Assembly (NCBI GenBank): GCA_916048095.2
Contig: OU696576.1
Span: 4,130,548-4,194,547, forward strand
Origin: Sacculina carcini
Taxonomy: Eukaryota; Arthropoda; Thecostraca; Sacculinidae
Reading direction: 5' to 3'
Length of the DNA stretch: 64,000 bases
The translations under genes and the position numbers were made by a program. Positions 12,390 through 24,593 of the stretch are shown piece by piece. Position 1 is the first letter of the stretch, and each line of letters opens with the position of its first letter. The notes under the pieces were generated by a model that had not been told where the DNA came from, searched no databases, and worked only from the letters and a program-made list of their open reading frames with translations.

Positions 12390-12928
12390 CTGTCACAACA
12401 GAAATGCATGTACCATAATCAATGATATACACAAACCTGACAGTAGCAGGAGGTAGGACAGCACGATAAGCTGGCATAAAACATTTTCATACCGAATTCA
12501 ATTACAGAGAGAAAGATTCTAGGTACAATTCGTAACAGACACTCGGAGTGAAATAATAGAGAAGATATACAGAAAATATATCGTGAGATGTCCGGGAAAA
12601 ATCGACATCAACCTCGCCGACAAGTCCGCATAACGACAAGCAACCATCACCACGCTTCCACAGTGGTCAAAAACGAGGAAGCGCTCGAATGAGCTGGAAT
12701 GTTGGCAATTAGCACGACCACACATCGTTCAATCATCACCAACAATGTTTGTCGGCGCGAAAATGTGACGTGTCCGTGATGCACACATTTTCGCCCTGAT
12801 TGCAATGTGAACAACACATCAGGATGGTCTCATACAATCGTAAAAGCGCGCCGATACCTGTTTTTCTCGACCCAGCTCGCCTGTCCGCTCGTTTATTGAC
12901 GGGTCTTACTAGAAACCAATTACAATCG

Positions 12929-12948
12929 TGTGTGTGTGTGTGTGTGTA

Positions 12949-12994
<46 letters not shown>

Positions 12995-13251
12995 ACAATA
13001 TCGTTGTGTATCTCTCACACTACTCTTCTCTCTCACATCCCTCTCTGGTTGCGTGATTGCGCAAGTATGTGAAGCCTGCTTCACTCCACAACTCTCCACT
13101 TTATTAGATTCTTTCCTACCCCTCTTCTGATTACCTCTCTCTTCGCTGCGTGTGTCCGTATCTCCTTTTCTCCCCACTCCTCTCGTCCTCACTACACTAC
13201 TTCTCGTCAATGTGTGTCCGTGTGTGTGCGTGTGCGTGTGTATGTGCGGGT
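12929..13251. repeat. (TG)n microsatellites
   Basis: Interrupted TG runs at 12929-12993 and 13208-13251, with ordinary non-coding DNA between them. Confidence 0.9.
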
Positions 13252-15330
13252 GCGCAGTTGCGGTCAGTAATTGCAGGACCCTGGCTGAATACTGCATGAG
13301 ATAGCACTGAGACCACGTGGGACGCGATGGACCGACTCTGATGAGCACATCTAGACCGAGAACTGGCCAGGGAGCGTGGATGTCCCCTAGGAACCACTAC
13401 CGCCAACACCGGGGTGCAACGCAATGTCTACCTCAGTAGTCGAAGTGGCACACCTGAGAAAATGTGGTGATATCCATGGCGTCCGGAGCTTATCAAAATA
13501 AAACATTCAGTTTTTCTTTATAAAAAGTTGTTGAATAAAATTTACAATAAATCGACGAACAAACAAGCGTGCCGAAACAAATAACCACATTATCAGGCAA
13601 TTATGAAAGACTCTCCTTACGTCCAAGGTATTTGACGACCTATAGAAACGGTGTTTCCGAAAAACACATTGTAACGGGTCGACAATATCGTTGATACGCT
13701 ACACGATTTCACTGTTTGTTTCCATGAAAAATCTACAACTATGTCTGTATTTAGTGTTGTTTCGTGTTGTGTTGCAAATTAATGGTCCACCACAAATGGT
13801 TCACCATCATTCGTGAGCATATTTCAAAACCATGCTGATTAAATCAATTAGCACATAGCGCCAACAGTAGAGCGATTCGCAAAAATACTTACGAAATGGA
13901 CAGAAAATGGACAGAAAATGGACAAAGAAACCATGATCAGACGGAAAAATGCAATTCATCATGGTAAGTACAAAACACGGTCACGGTGCAACAATCTGTT
14001 TGAACAGTTTGTAAGGAGATAGATATGACGACGTAAGGCATGAGGGTAGCTTGACAGACACGACCGCAGACCATGGTCGCTAGAACTACGAACAGGTTTA
14101 TGATCGCACATAAGGAGCAAAGACAGCTAACACGGTATGCCAATGACGAATGTTCTCTCGTCAGTATTAACGCTGGCCAGATTCGGTCGAGTGCAACTGA
14201 CGAGAGCAGGAGGTGAAGTGTGACAATATCATTGCCCACACACGCCGGGTCGCTGACCTCACCACCACAAACCGGTAACGTCCCGCCACCAGCCCGACTC
14301 TCAAAAGTATCCACATATAGAAAATACTTTAACAAAACATACATCTCAATTTCGTACGAGGCACCCTACAATCGTAAATTTTGCTCCCCTTAAACTAAGC
14401 GATTCCCTCGTGATACCAAAATATGCGAATCATACAACAGAGTTACTAAGACATTCGAGCATCTCACATATGCATGGATTATGTTGGAGCGTATTTGAGT
14501 GTACTCAAATTAACCTCTAAAACAACACCAACAGCCCATGTTATCAATACCGAGCGTAGGACCAACAGATGAGCTAAATAGCGCGTACAATGTGCAATGA
14601 AAGGTCAAGCATTCCGACAACTAACGCATTCTCGAAATCGTGATAAACGGTTAAGACGATAACGATAAAAACAGCCAAGATAACGACTCACCCACCCAAA
14701 AATATAACTAATCGTGATTAGTCACCGAGCACATTCCCTGTCTGAACATGACATGCAATTGTTCGAAGACGCCGTGAAAAATGCCCAATTTCGAATTGGT
14801 GTTGAATTAATGAAATGCTGGAGCCAGACAGGAAACAAATATACGATGTGGAATTTTTACAACTATAAGGATCAAGCGCTGGCCAGCCAAGACCAACACA
14901 ACGTTGCCATAATGGAAAAGAAAGCAATATCAAGCCTACGACGAACAAGAGAGAAAAATATACCGCGGGAGAGGCATACAGTACAGAGACATGGAGCACG
15001 TAGGGTAGTGGCGTGCACTCTGTCAATAGACAATTGGATACCGCAGAGAAGCCTTGTGCAGAGGGAAGTCGGCGAGAGAACTAGCCGGCCACCCTCATGC
15101 GGGACGCTGCACTACATAAAAGACTACAGACCTAGAATGCCAATAAGGTGCGCACTGAACACAGCGCATAAGCATCGGCCAACTGGCTGGACAAATTGCG
15201 CGCCATTCAAACACGGACTATTGTATTGGTCGCACACAAAACGTGACCTCTGCGCCGTCTAAAATCGTCAGTACGCCCGTCAGTATGTTAACACACTAAC
15301 AATACCCTCACATACCCTAGGGACCTGCAA
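13252..15330. other. No recognised element; one unexplained open frame
   Basis: Plus-strand 14714-15262 is open for 182 codons without repeats, but I recognise no domain. No splice signals or related copies support it, and I take it as chance or an unidentified relic. The rest shows nothing. Confidence 0.3.
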
Positions 15331-15439
15331 ACAGTATTACATTAACCGAGCTCAACGTTTTTGACCATTTTTCGGTTCCAAACATGTGTTTATGAGTCGG
15401 ATCATTTTTACTAGCATCAAAATGTAAAAATATTTCACA

Positions 15440-16607
15440 GTACAAGACTCATTGCTTCATAAAGAAATCGTGAATATCTAAGATAAATGTTTGTTTGCGT
15501 TTGTTCAGCAAGTTTATTGCTATTTTTCCCCAATATTGCTGAACGACTCGTGCCCAAAATCCGCAAAATTGTTCTTTAAGTACATGTGAATGACACCCAT
15601 CGCCGCATGTTCCTCCTTCGCGGTAGGGAGTGGCACTTTCGGTCCCACTGGCACGATGAGACGACCAGTCATCATCGTCGCGACCATCGTCTTCTTTGCC
15701 CCTCACTGCGCCGACGATCTCAGCATCACTCAACTCGTCGTAGCACTCCACTTCTGCACCCAATGTTACAAAACTCCGCCGTTTTCGCGAAGTCCGGTTC
15801 ACCGACATCATCGTCGTGAACGCAAATGTAGCTGCTACAGCCGTGCCAGCCGGGGCCAGGCGACATTGTCGACAAAAAGCATGATAATGTGCTGCTGAAT
15901 GCGCATTTTCCGGTCAAAGTCCTTCAAATTTTGTCCATATTTTCGCCGTCATCCGATCGTTGGTACTGTACGACAGGGGAGTTTTGTCCAGTCCTTCGGA
16001 GCATCGGCGATTTCGCTCTTTGTCAAATGTTCAAATGTCACATCCATCTCAGCCGTGAACCTCTTGGCCTTTTCCATCATAATAGGCCAATTCACGGGCG
16101 CACTTTTGGCGCGCATATGGTGAAACCACATGAGCACCGCCTCATCCACCTCTGCAAGATTGCTCGAACTCTTGCGCTTCCAACTCAGATTGCTCAGCTG
16201 CTGATTACCGCAATGTCTCGAATTTCATTCTCCTGATTGCAGCCGAGGTCCTTTGCTATGGTAGTTTGTATCTTGCCAAACTTGAGCTGGTCCAAGATTT
16301 GCAACTTATCTTGCAGTGTGAAATCAGTACGCTTTCCCATCACTGCTGCCACAATCACTACGCGCAAAAAATGCGATTTTGACTGAATGGACAAATACAC
16401 AAAAAATGGAACGGCTCACCACAAGGGTATGACAATAACCGATGTCATTTGTAGACAAATGTCATAAGGGACCACGAAAAGTATGGCATTAACCGAGCAT
16501 ACCCGAACCGGTATAACATTAACCGGTATGCCATTAAGCGGTCACTTTGTAAAACATAGGGCCGAAGTTTGGGATTTGACGATGGTATGAAATTAAACGG
16601 TTTCGAC
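15440..16607 (-). pseudogene. Degenerate Tigger/pogo-type (CENP-B-like) transposase
   Basis: Three pieces on the minus strand follow in the right order. First is an N-terminal helix-turn-helix from ATG 16340 ([17 protein letters not shown], then TIAKDLGCNQ). Second is a CENP-B-type second DNA-binding segment around 15949-16149 (DEAVLMWFHHMRAKS). Third is a DDE remnant with LFVDN near 15890 and an acidic C-terminus with DELSDAEIVGAV near 15720. The middle of the catalytic domain is deleted and there are frameshifts. Beyond it, CAGTCGAAACCGTTTAAT (16607 inward) followed by TA fits a pogo-type terminal inverted repeat and its TA target. The matching left end is not clear. Known function: cut-and-paste transposition. 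This copy is dead. Confidence 0.6.
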
Positions 16608-16845
16608 TGTATACATACATATACATATATATATATATATATATTCTCTCTCAAACAAACAAGATAAAAATCGATTGCGCATTCGCAGTTGACTAGTTTT
16701 TTCCGCGTTGTTTCGATATTCCTTGCGAGTTGTTGGTCTCTTTTGTCAAGTCTGTTCAGCAATTGACCGATGTTTTGTTGGCGTAATATTTCGGAGTCAA
16801 CTATCTCCATTCTCACACACTGGTAGACATTGGTGGTATTTATTT

Positions 16846-17001
16846 ATTTCGGCCCTATGTCTTACAAATTGACCGCTTAATGTTCAGCGCGCGTACTGAT
16901 TTGCGCGTAGTGATTGTGGCAGCAGTGGTGGGAAATCGTATTGAGTTCACGCTATAGTTTGGATAAGTTGCAAGTCTTGGACCAGCTCAAGTTTGGCAAG
17001 A

Positions 17002-17002
<1 letters not shown>
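16846..17002 (+). pseudogene. Second Tigger-like fragment, inverted relative to the first
   Basis: CGGCCCTATGTCTTACAAA and the following helix-turn-helix codons ([13 protein letters not shown]) repeat, in the opposite orientation, the segments at 16260-16370 and 16535-16565. The copy ends abruptly at a TA microsatellite. Confidence 0.6.
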
Positions 17003-17098
<96 letters not shown>

Positions 17099-17104
17099 GT
17101 ATAT
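17001..17104. repeat. (TA)n then (GTAT)n microsatellite
   Basis: AT alternation to about 17086, then GTAT units. It begins exactly where the Tigger-like fragment stops. Confidence 0.95.
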
Positions 17105-17120
17105 ACTTAGGGTAGCACAG

Positions 17121-17599
17121 GATCTAGTACAATATTGAACCTATGAACATATTAGCCACAAACGCTTGTATACTCCCATACTCTGAAATAGGGCAATATG
17201 TTCACCTCGGCCAGTGTAGTGTCAGATGTCGTACCAAGTGTGGTTTAATAAAGTCGGGTTTATACACAACAGGTAGCTAGCACCATACATACTGTGCGGT
17301 TATTGGCTAGGCTCAGTAATCTAACCTGACTTAACCTGACCTGACCTAACCTAGCCAATAACCGCACAGTATGTTAGGTGCTAGCTACTTGTTGTATAGA
17401 AACTCGTGCGTTGCGTTGAAAACCACTGAAATTTCGCTATGGTGAACATATTGGCCACAAACCGCAGTCGCACTCACCGCACTTGGTACGCCTTTGACAC
17501 TACACTGACCGAGGTGAACATATTGCCCTATTCCAGAGTATGGGAGTATGCGGGAGTTTGGGGCTAATATGTTCATATAGCAATATTATACTAGATCCC
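17121..17599. mobile_element. Palindromic MITE (9-bp-TSD family), copy A
   Basis: Long inverted arms face each other: TACAATATTG and ATGAACATATTAGCCACA at the left, and their complement at the right near 17565-17592. A central stretch has repeated AACCTGACCT motifs and a GCCAATAACCGCACAGTATG stem. No coding sequence. Its right flank is the same ATCTCCGAG sequence found beside copy B, so A and B share ancestry through duplication of the flank. The arms reach about 200 bp, as in foldback or Mutator-type elements. Confidence 0.7.
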
Positions 17600-17934
17600 A
17601 TCTCCGAGAATCCAATTCTCGGAGATGGATCTCCGAAAATTACAACAACAAAATTATCTCCGAAATTGAGCACGACTGACCTCAAAAATCGTGTATAAAC
17701 GATCCCCGAATGTGTGGCCAACAAAAACAATGTACGAAACAAATTAAAAAACAGCGGCTGTTGTTGCCGTCATGAAGACATACACTGAGCAACAAGACGA
17801 CAAGCAATGAATATTCGCGGTCTGTTCAATGCTTCCAAGTGACAGTGGCCAAACACCCGCGTGCCAAGCGGAGCCTGGTAGAATTTTGCAAAACAACACT
17901 GCGATGGGATGAGTAGCTTGTGAACATACTGCGC
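17600..17934. repeat. Duplicated segment, copy 1 (second copy 23222-23546)
   Basis: About 335 bp nearly identical to 23222-23546, starting with a 27-base hairpin and ending at GTAGCTTGTGAAC. I see only a few substitutions, such as GCCAAGCGG/GCCGAGCGG and GATGGGATG/GATTGGATG. It lies next to a palindromic MITE in both places. Not coding. Confidence 0.85.
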
Positions 17935-17935
17935 G

Positions 17936-18236
17936 GTTATTGGTTAGGCTCAGTAATCTAACCTGACTTAACCTGACCTGACCTAACCTAGCCAATAACC
18001 GCACAGTATGTTAGGTGCTAGCTACTTGTTGTATAGAAACTCGTGCGTTGCGTTGAAAACCACTGAAATTTCGCTATGGTGAACATATTGGCCACAAACC
18101 GCAGTCGCACTCACCGCACTTGGTACGCCTTTGACACTACACTGACCGAGGTGAACATATTGCCCTATTGCAGAGTATGGGAGTACTCGGGCATTTGTGG
18201 CCAATATGTTCATAGGGCAATATTGTATTACTCCCG
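17936..18236. mobile_element. Palindromic MITE, partial copy A2
   Basis: Repeats 17284-17578 almost exactly, from the central stem (ACTGCGCGGTTATTGG) through the right arm to CAATATTGTATTACTCCC. The left arm is missing, replaced by the duplicated segment. Confidence 0.75.
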
Positions 18237-18351
18237 TAGCACACATCACAGACACGAGCAAAAACAACAGCGCATGTCAAACAATAACATCATTATCAAG
18301 CAGAAAAACGATGGCAAAAAACACCTCACGCACGCAGGCACATACAAAGAC

Positions 18352-18366
18352 ACACACACACGCACA

Positions 18367-18433
<67 letters not shown>
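18352..18433. repeat. (CA)n microsatellite
   Basis: Nearly pure CA run. Further interrupted CA/TA runs extend to about 18575. Confidence 0.95.
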
Positions 18434-18436
<3 letters not shown>

Positions 18437-18905
18437 TACACAGACCTTGACAACTGCATGACCCAAAACACGTGCTCTACCCCTGGGACTAAACTCCTGT
18501 GCTCTTGTGAGTAGACATAACACACACACATATATATACACGAACACACATATACACGCACACCCATACACCACGCACAGAGAAATAAACAATAGAAACA
18601 GCACAAAAAGAATGGCGAGATATAAAAACAGAAACAATTAGAACATGCATTTTTGTACGCACACACAAAAATACAGACCGTCTAAGAGCACATCGGAGAA
18701 GTCTTTGGTGCGAGTTAAGATGAAAATTCTGCTGAGCAATTAAAAATATTCTAGTGTTCAGGTCATAACATTTATGGAACGTTTTCGCAATTATGCTCTC
18801 ATACAATCAACACATAAAGAGGTGTTGCTGAGCATACCTAAAATAATAAAACACTCGTCCATATTGATAAGAAATATTTGGAAAGACATAACAAATTTTA
18901 CGGCA

Positions 18906-18908
<3 letters not shown>

Positions 18909-18973
<65 letters not shown>
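18909..18973. repeat. (TA)n microsatellite
   Basis: Pure alternating AT run of about 65 bases. Confidence 0.95.
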
Positions 18974-18976
<3 letters not shown>

Positions 18977-19061
18977 TTTGTATAGAAACGCTTATAAATG
19001 TCAAAATAAGGTGGCATTATCAGCACCCTTACTATATACAAGGCTGGTATCATTGATCAAA

Positions 19062-19515
19062 CACGTGTGTGTGTGTGTGTGCTTGTGTGTGTATGTGTGT
19101 GTGCGTATCTAAGCTTGTTTGAATATCTTGCACGCTGCCAGAGGATAAAAATCTAATGATTGATGACACAAACATGTCTGCGCGCAAATGTGTGTGTATG
19201 TGTGTGTGTGTGTGTACGTGTGTGTATGTGTGCGTGTAGGACTTGTGGTGCGAATGACAAATGGCACCAGAAGCTCATAATTGTGGCATCCTCTCTCTCG
19301 CCGTGCATGTGTGTATGTGTGTGATAGCGTGGTGAGGTGATTGTGTCGGTTTACAATGACCATGAACGCAGCAACAGTGTCTCGTGTGAACACCAGTAGC
19401 ACCATCAATCGAAGACTAAAGTTACACTCACGCACACACACACACACACATACACACACCTACAGCAGAGGGAGACGCACACACACATACACGCACATAC
19501 ACACAAACACATTGT
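19062..19515. repeat. Interrupted TG and CA microsatellites
   Basis: TG runs near 19062-19110 and 19184-19240, then CA runs near 19434-19510. The two types face each other and could form an imperfect hairpin. Confidence 0.85.
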
Positions 19516-19552
19516 TTATATTAGAGTGGGTCGATTTTATCATTAATATTAG

Positions 19553-19760
19553 TGCGAAATTGCGGTAGATGCAGTTTTTTCCGTATATTTCGAAAGTATT
19601 TTATATTACGATTATTGCAATAACTTTGCCCGGAAATGCATTAAAAATTTCATTCTTTCATGTAATTCAGCGTGTACGGAGGGTATTTTACACCAGGTCA
19701 AATATTGAGCCAAATGTAGATTCGATTATTTTTTGTGCATGATAGGTACTTTACGTTAAT
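19553..19760. repeat. Dispersed repeat, copy 1 (second copy 33428-33620)
   Basis: Shares GAAATTGCGGT, ATGCAGTTTTT and a later GCATGAT segment, in the same order and with similar spacing, with 33428-33620. Divergent, with no coding content seen. It precedes the transposon-protein relic at 19845, so it may be part of the same element. Confidence 0.4.
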
Positions 19761-19844
19761 TTCAAAATTTCAAAAATCATGGCAAAACGTTCAGGATTCA
19801 GAGAATTACGAGCTTAGGAATGTCCCAAGGTTCTCCATAGAGAT

Positions 19845-20400
19845 CATCAGGTCCGGATGATCCTCAAGCATTGGTGCAGCACTAGCTAATGAGTTGCATC
19901 ATGATATCAGACACCTACAAAAGCCAGAAGTAAACACTGAGAGCATTATACTTGGCAAAAGCAAATTAGATAGATCAGGATCAAATATTAAAAATATCTC
20001 AAGATACACTTGATAATTCAATTTCGAATTTGACATGCGCTGGTGTGGAAGGAAAATTGGATGGAAATGAAATAGCTATTTAAAAGCGACGCACATGATT
20101 TCATATCTTAAAGGTGTTTTGCAGCAGATAATCATCTACCATTCATCCAGGGGGGTACTTCACTCACAGGACAACACCTAGAGTTGGTAGCACAAGAAAT
20201 GTACTTTAAAATGTAAATATTTTTAATGTACTTGCTCAGGAAACATTTGATGCACTCCAGCAATATGAAAGTGCTGATAGTGTTCGAGCCATTCTCCTGG
20301 ACAACACAGCGGTGAACACTGTCATCAAGGGAGGAATGGTGACTGAACTGGAAAAGCTTGTAGGTAAAATATTACGCGCAATCGGCTGTGCTCTTCATCA
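19845..20400 (+). pseudogene. Fragment of an uncharacterised transposon-like protein
   Basis: In broken plus-strand frames I read IGAALANELHHDI and ILGKSKLDRSGS, then downstream QQYESADSVRAILLDNTAVN, GGMVTELEKL and RAIGCALHQT. The last part resembles a protein repeatedly seen in invertebrate genomes with a D-N/G-T-x-x-N-T-G ... LE ... CxLH pattern, whose function I cannot name. The two parts are separated by non-coding sequence and stops. Assignment is by memory of the pattern only. Confidence 0.35.
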
Positions 20401-21152
20401 AACAGGGGTCGTATGATAAAAATATGGTCTGACAGGCCGGTGTGCCCCTTTAACGCCAAATATCACAATCCATCCAACAGAATTGTCACTTATAAGATAT
20501 ATAAAGTATAATCGCGCAATAAGAATTACCACGGAAGACAGATAAAAGTCCGAGGACGAAATATTAAAAAAACGGATTGAAAGATCTTCTCACTAGCAGG
20601 ATGAAGTTAGTATAATTATGACCTTATATTGATCTCGGTCTTCATAATTTCAATCAGTATATTCAGATGGTATCGTTACTACCATATAGTAACGATTCTC
20701 AAATGATATTTTAAATGTTAAACGTGTATCACATTAAGATTTCTATTATTGCATGATATAATTTTGTGTTCATTGTCATATTTCATTAACCAATTGTGTG
20801 AATATGTCCCATTGTTCATAAGGCGAGTGAAAACATTCCCGAAAAAAGTCCTCCAATCAACTGAAATAATGAAACATTGTCGGAGTTTATAGATGCCGTA
20901 CACCTGAGACGTCCAGAATAACAACCAGACATGTCGCGGACAAAGAGATCACGTCTGCGCACGAAAATCACATTAAACTGTTTGATATTGCAGATTTTCC
21001 AATCATAAAGCGTGGAGAGAAGTGTTCAGCTAGTGACAAGCTTCACATAGCGTGTGTAGGTATGAGTCATCGACTGACACCAGGTTGGGTCGAGAGGAAT
21101 CATGATGGGATCACTTTCATATTTGAACTGGCAGTATGCTACCGATACTTTT
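20401..21152. other. No firm feature
   Basis: AT-rich. From about 20990 to 21160 a plus-strand frame is open (FPIIKRGEKCSASDKLHIAC and onward) and follows an acceptor-like ATATTGCAG. It then runs into the hAT MITE at 21161. No homology recognised. It could be a further relic of the transposon protein upstream. Confidence 0.25.
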
Positions 21153-21160
21153 CTCTTGAC

Positions 21161-21436
21161 CAGTGATTCTTAACCTGCGGTTCTTAATCTTAATCTGGTT
21201 CCATTACCCACTGATGGGGAATGGAAGAGTTGCCAAGTGGGGAATTGAAGGTCGGACAGAAAGACAAATGTGTGTTTCTATCAATTCGAATTCGTTTAGT
21301 TTTGTTTCTAATGACATCTTGACATTTTCTTTGATGTAACAACTGGATGCATTGCATTTATCAGTGCTGTTGTAGAAATTGAAGAGATGGCTGATTAAGA
21401 AGTGGAGAATCAGAAAAAAACGGTTAAGAACTACTG
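21161..21436. mobile_element. hAT MITE, 276 bp, exact 8-bp TSD
   Basis: CTCTTGAC is duplicated perfectly at 21153-21160 and 21437-21444. The ends are CAGTGATTCTTAACCTGCGG and, inward from the right, CAGTAGTTCTTAACCG. The same CAG...TTCTTAACC terminal type is found at 46846-47192. Non-coding. Confidence 0.88.
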
Positions 21437-21444
21437 CTCTTGAC

Positions 21445-22753
21445 AAATGAAAAGCAAACAAATCGAGATTACAGACATGTGTGATATGTTTAGATGCGCT
21501 TCTCAACACATATGGCACAGGACGAACAGATGAGATCACTGTTTTAACTGAAACAGTAGCCGATATTGGAGACCTACCGGCAATAACAACAAACGCACCC
21601 GCGGAATGCCGCAGAAATACACTGTGAGAGTACACATTCATTGAGTATGTAGTCTACAATCCACGCGCTAATTGGACCGGCATGATTTCTGACCACGACT
21701 GCCGCCTCGACAATATTGACAGGTGGGCAACTAATAGTGATGCCAGATTTAACTAATAGTGATGTCAGTTTCGCACCTCGGCACGAGACAGGTTCACCGA
21801 TACCGGATTCCTCATCGATAACATCGTACAAACATACCAAACACGCTCACGCACAATCACGCTTGACCAGACATAGCGTGACACGAGGAAGAAATGTTGG
21901 GGATGTGTTTCAGTGATGTCTCCAGTTGGGAGAACAATGTTCATCTGACCACTGGTTAATTAGCATTGGTATCACACAGCGGCGACAAGTACCCGACAAG
22001 AAACTTGTCTCATTAGACGGTGTACACAAACACACCCGTAGACTCGCAGGCGAATACACACACACGGGCACACACATACGAGTGCACACGTACGTGCACA
22101 CATGCCAAACTCTGAACACACACACACACTCACGCTCAAAAGGCATACCAGGGGCCGATATTGATAGAACAAGAAGTGCCAATACTTAACTATATAGACA
22201 TCAACTTCCGTGGGTGTGCTTGAGTGTACATGTAAATGTGTGCAGGAACTTTGTTGCTACCAAGATGAGCTAGTGGAAGTGGTGCTGATGATCAGAAAAC
22301 TGAAATGCACGAGAAGCCATAAACACATGTCCAAAAACGGATGAGCACATATGCAACAAGACCTAATGGGGTCAGGCTTGTCTGTAAACAAATTCTAGTG
22401 TGACGACGGACTAAACTAGGACGACGGGTATTCACAAGAGAGCACGGAGGTTGAAAGTGCTCGCTCGGAATTAATCACGTCAAATACCGACACGACGAAA
22501 TGACGGTATATCAAATAACTTGACCCGCCAAACAAATTCAAACGACAAGAAAACGTTTGTAAAAGATGTAAAAAATAAAAGATTGTGTAGAGAACCAACT
22601 GTAAAATTCCGTCACCAAAGAGTGAGAAGCAAAAAATAGTTTGTAGAGCAATTGTCCAAAAAAGGATAAAGGGCAAACGGTAAAATAAAACGGAAACAAA
22701 ACACAAGATTTTAAGTAACCGTTGGGAAGAAAATGTGCAGCACTCACCACCTG
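21445..22753. other. No recognised gene or element
   Basis: Includes a small CA-rich patch (22027-22135). No reading frame with support. Confidence 0.4.
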
Positions 22754-22762
22754 ATCTCCGAG

Positions 22763-23221
22763 GGAGTACTGCAATATTGCCCTATGAACACATTAGCCAC
22801 AAATCCCCGCTACTCTCATACTCTGCAATATGACAATATGTTCACCTTGGCCAGCGTAGTGCCAAAGGCGCAGCGTAGTGCCAAAGTGCTGTGAGTGCGG
22901 CTGCGGTGTGTGGACATTATGTTCACTTTTCGTCATAGGATAATTTCAATGGTTTTCAACACAACACAAAAATTTATAATTTAGGCAGCTAGCACCTAAC
23001 GTACAGTGTGTTGTTACTAGTTGGGCTAGGTTAGGTTCCACTGAGACGACGCTACGGTAAAAAGTGAACATATTGGCCACAAGCCGCTGTCTCACTCACC
23101 GCACTTGGTACGCTTTTTACTATACGCTGGACGAGGTGAACACATTGCCCTATTTCATAGTATGAGAGTATGCGGGAGTTTGGGGCTAATATGTTCATAT
23201 AGCAATATTATACTAGATCCC
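22763..23221. mobile_element. Palindromic MITE, copy B, with 9-bp TSD
   Basis: ATCTCCGAG flanks it on both sides (22754-22762 and 23222-23230). The left end reads GGAGTACTGCAATATTG and the right end inward reads GGGATCTAGTATAATATTG. The arms carry CCTATGAACACATTAGCC at the left and its complement at the right. No coding sequence. A 9-bp duplication with long terminal inverted repeats fits Mutator-like elements. The superfamily is an inference. Confidence 0.78.
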
Positions 23222-23546
23222 ATCTCCGAGAATTGGATTCTCGGAGATGGATCTCCGAAAATTACAACAACAAAATTATCTCCGAAATTGAGCACGACTG
23301 ACCTCAAAAATCGTGTATAAACGATCCCCGAATGTGTGGCCAACAAAAACAATGTACGAAACAAATTAAAAAACAGCGGCTGTTGTTGCCGTCATGAAGA
23401 CATACACTGAGCAACAAGACGACAAGCAATGAATATTCGCGGTCTGTTCAATGCTTCCAAGTGACAGTGGCCAAACACCCGCGTGCCGAGCGGAGCCTGG
23501 TAGAATTTTGCAAAACAACACTGCGATTGGATGAGTAGCTTGTGAA
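23222..23546. repeat. Duplicated segment, copy 2
   Basis: Partner of 17600-17934. Its initial hairpin (23222-23248) has loop TGG where copy 1 has CCA. Confidence 0.85.
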
Positions 23547-24593
23547 CGGTGAGCCAGTTGACGTATTTCCACAGATACTAAGAGTGTCATGCCAAACTAT
23601 GCAAATTTTCGTGCACATCGTACTACCTCAAAATAAACGCGATCGCTGTAAAGACGAAGCGTAATACATTCACATTTTTAAAAAGCAATTGAAATTAGCG
23701 AAAAAATATATTTCCACTCAGCCAAAAATACAACAGGCGTACCCGCTTTACTGACTCCCACACTAAGTACGCCTATAGTCGCATATCCCAAAATGTCCAC
23801 ACCAACTTCGTCGCCCATAAACTATGCAGTATGTCTGTCTGCGTGTTGTCCATGATGATTACCACAGTATACACGAAGGGGCGGATTCAGTGAGATATAA
23901 TGTAATATAAGCACCTATTTGGTTCTCACTTTGAAAGTTTCTGAATCCGTTACCATATAGTTGGCCCGCGACTGTTGCGCAGTCACTGTTGTGTCAAATG
24001 TGCATAGCTGACAAAGTTGATAAGCTGGCAGTTTGAATAGCGCAGAAAGCATAGAAACAACAAGCGCACCAAACTTGCACAGACACACTCGGTTGACTGT
24101 CTCAGCGGAAAAAGTCAGTGTACAGTCGATAAAACAATATCGAGGACGATTCGCTTTCATCTCGCTCTTGTCTGATACTCCCGTCACGACTCCCCTAGTT
24201 CGCATCGATAAACAAGCCGACACGCACGCACACACGTACACATACACACACGCACACGCACACATACACACAATAGACCGCCCGTGGAGGGGAAGAACGC
24301 CGAGCTGCGTGGTTCAGAGTCGCCGTGAGAATCTCGCATATTCGTCGACGACAGTTTGTCGGCAGCTGGAATAAAGGCATCAATTAAGTGGAACCACAGC
24401 TGATATTAAAACTGTATAGGAGTCCAGTCTACGACCAGAAACGCTGTCGTGTGCCTGACGGACGAAAATACAACATATCTCACTTTGTCAGTGAATTCAT
24501 ACGTTGCTACAAATAGCGTAAATGCTACAAATACCAGCGTAAAACAAGTCACTCGTACTCCCTACAATGTGGGCAAACTCAGTAAGTAATGAA
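23547..24593. other. No recognised element
   Basis: Ordinary non-coding DNA with a short CA run near 24225-24272. Plus-strand 24033-24374 is open but low-complexity in part and unsupported. Confidence 0.4.

Noticed and set aside
14714..15262. 182-codon open frame as a host gene
   Set aside because: No recognisable domain, no intron signals and no second copy. It lies inside the navigator intron on the opposite strand.
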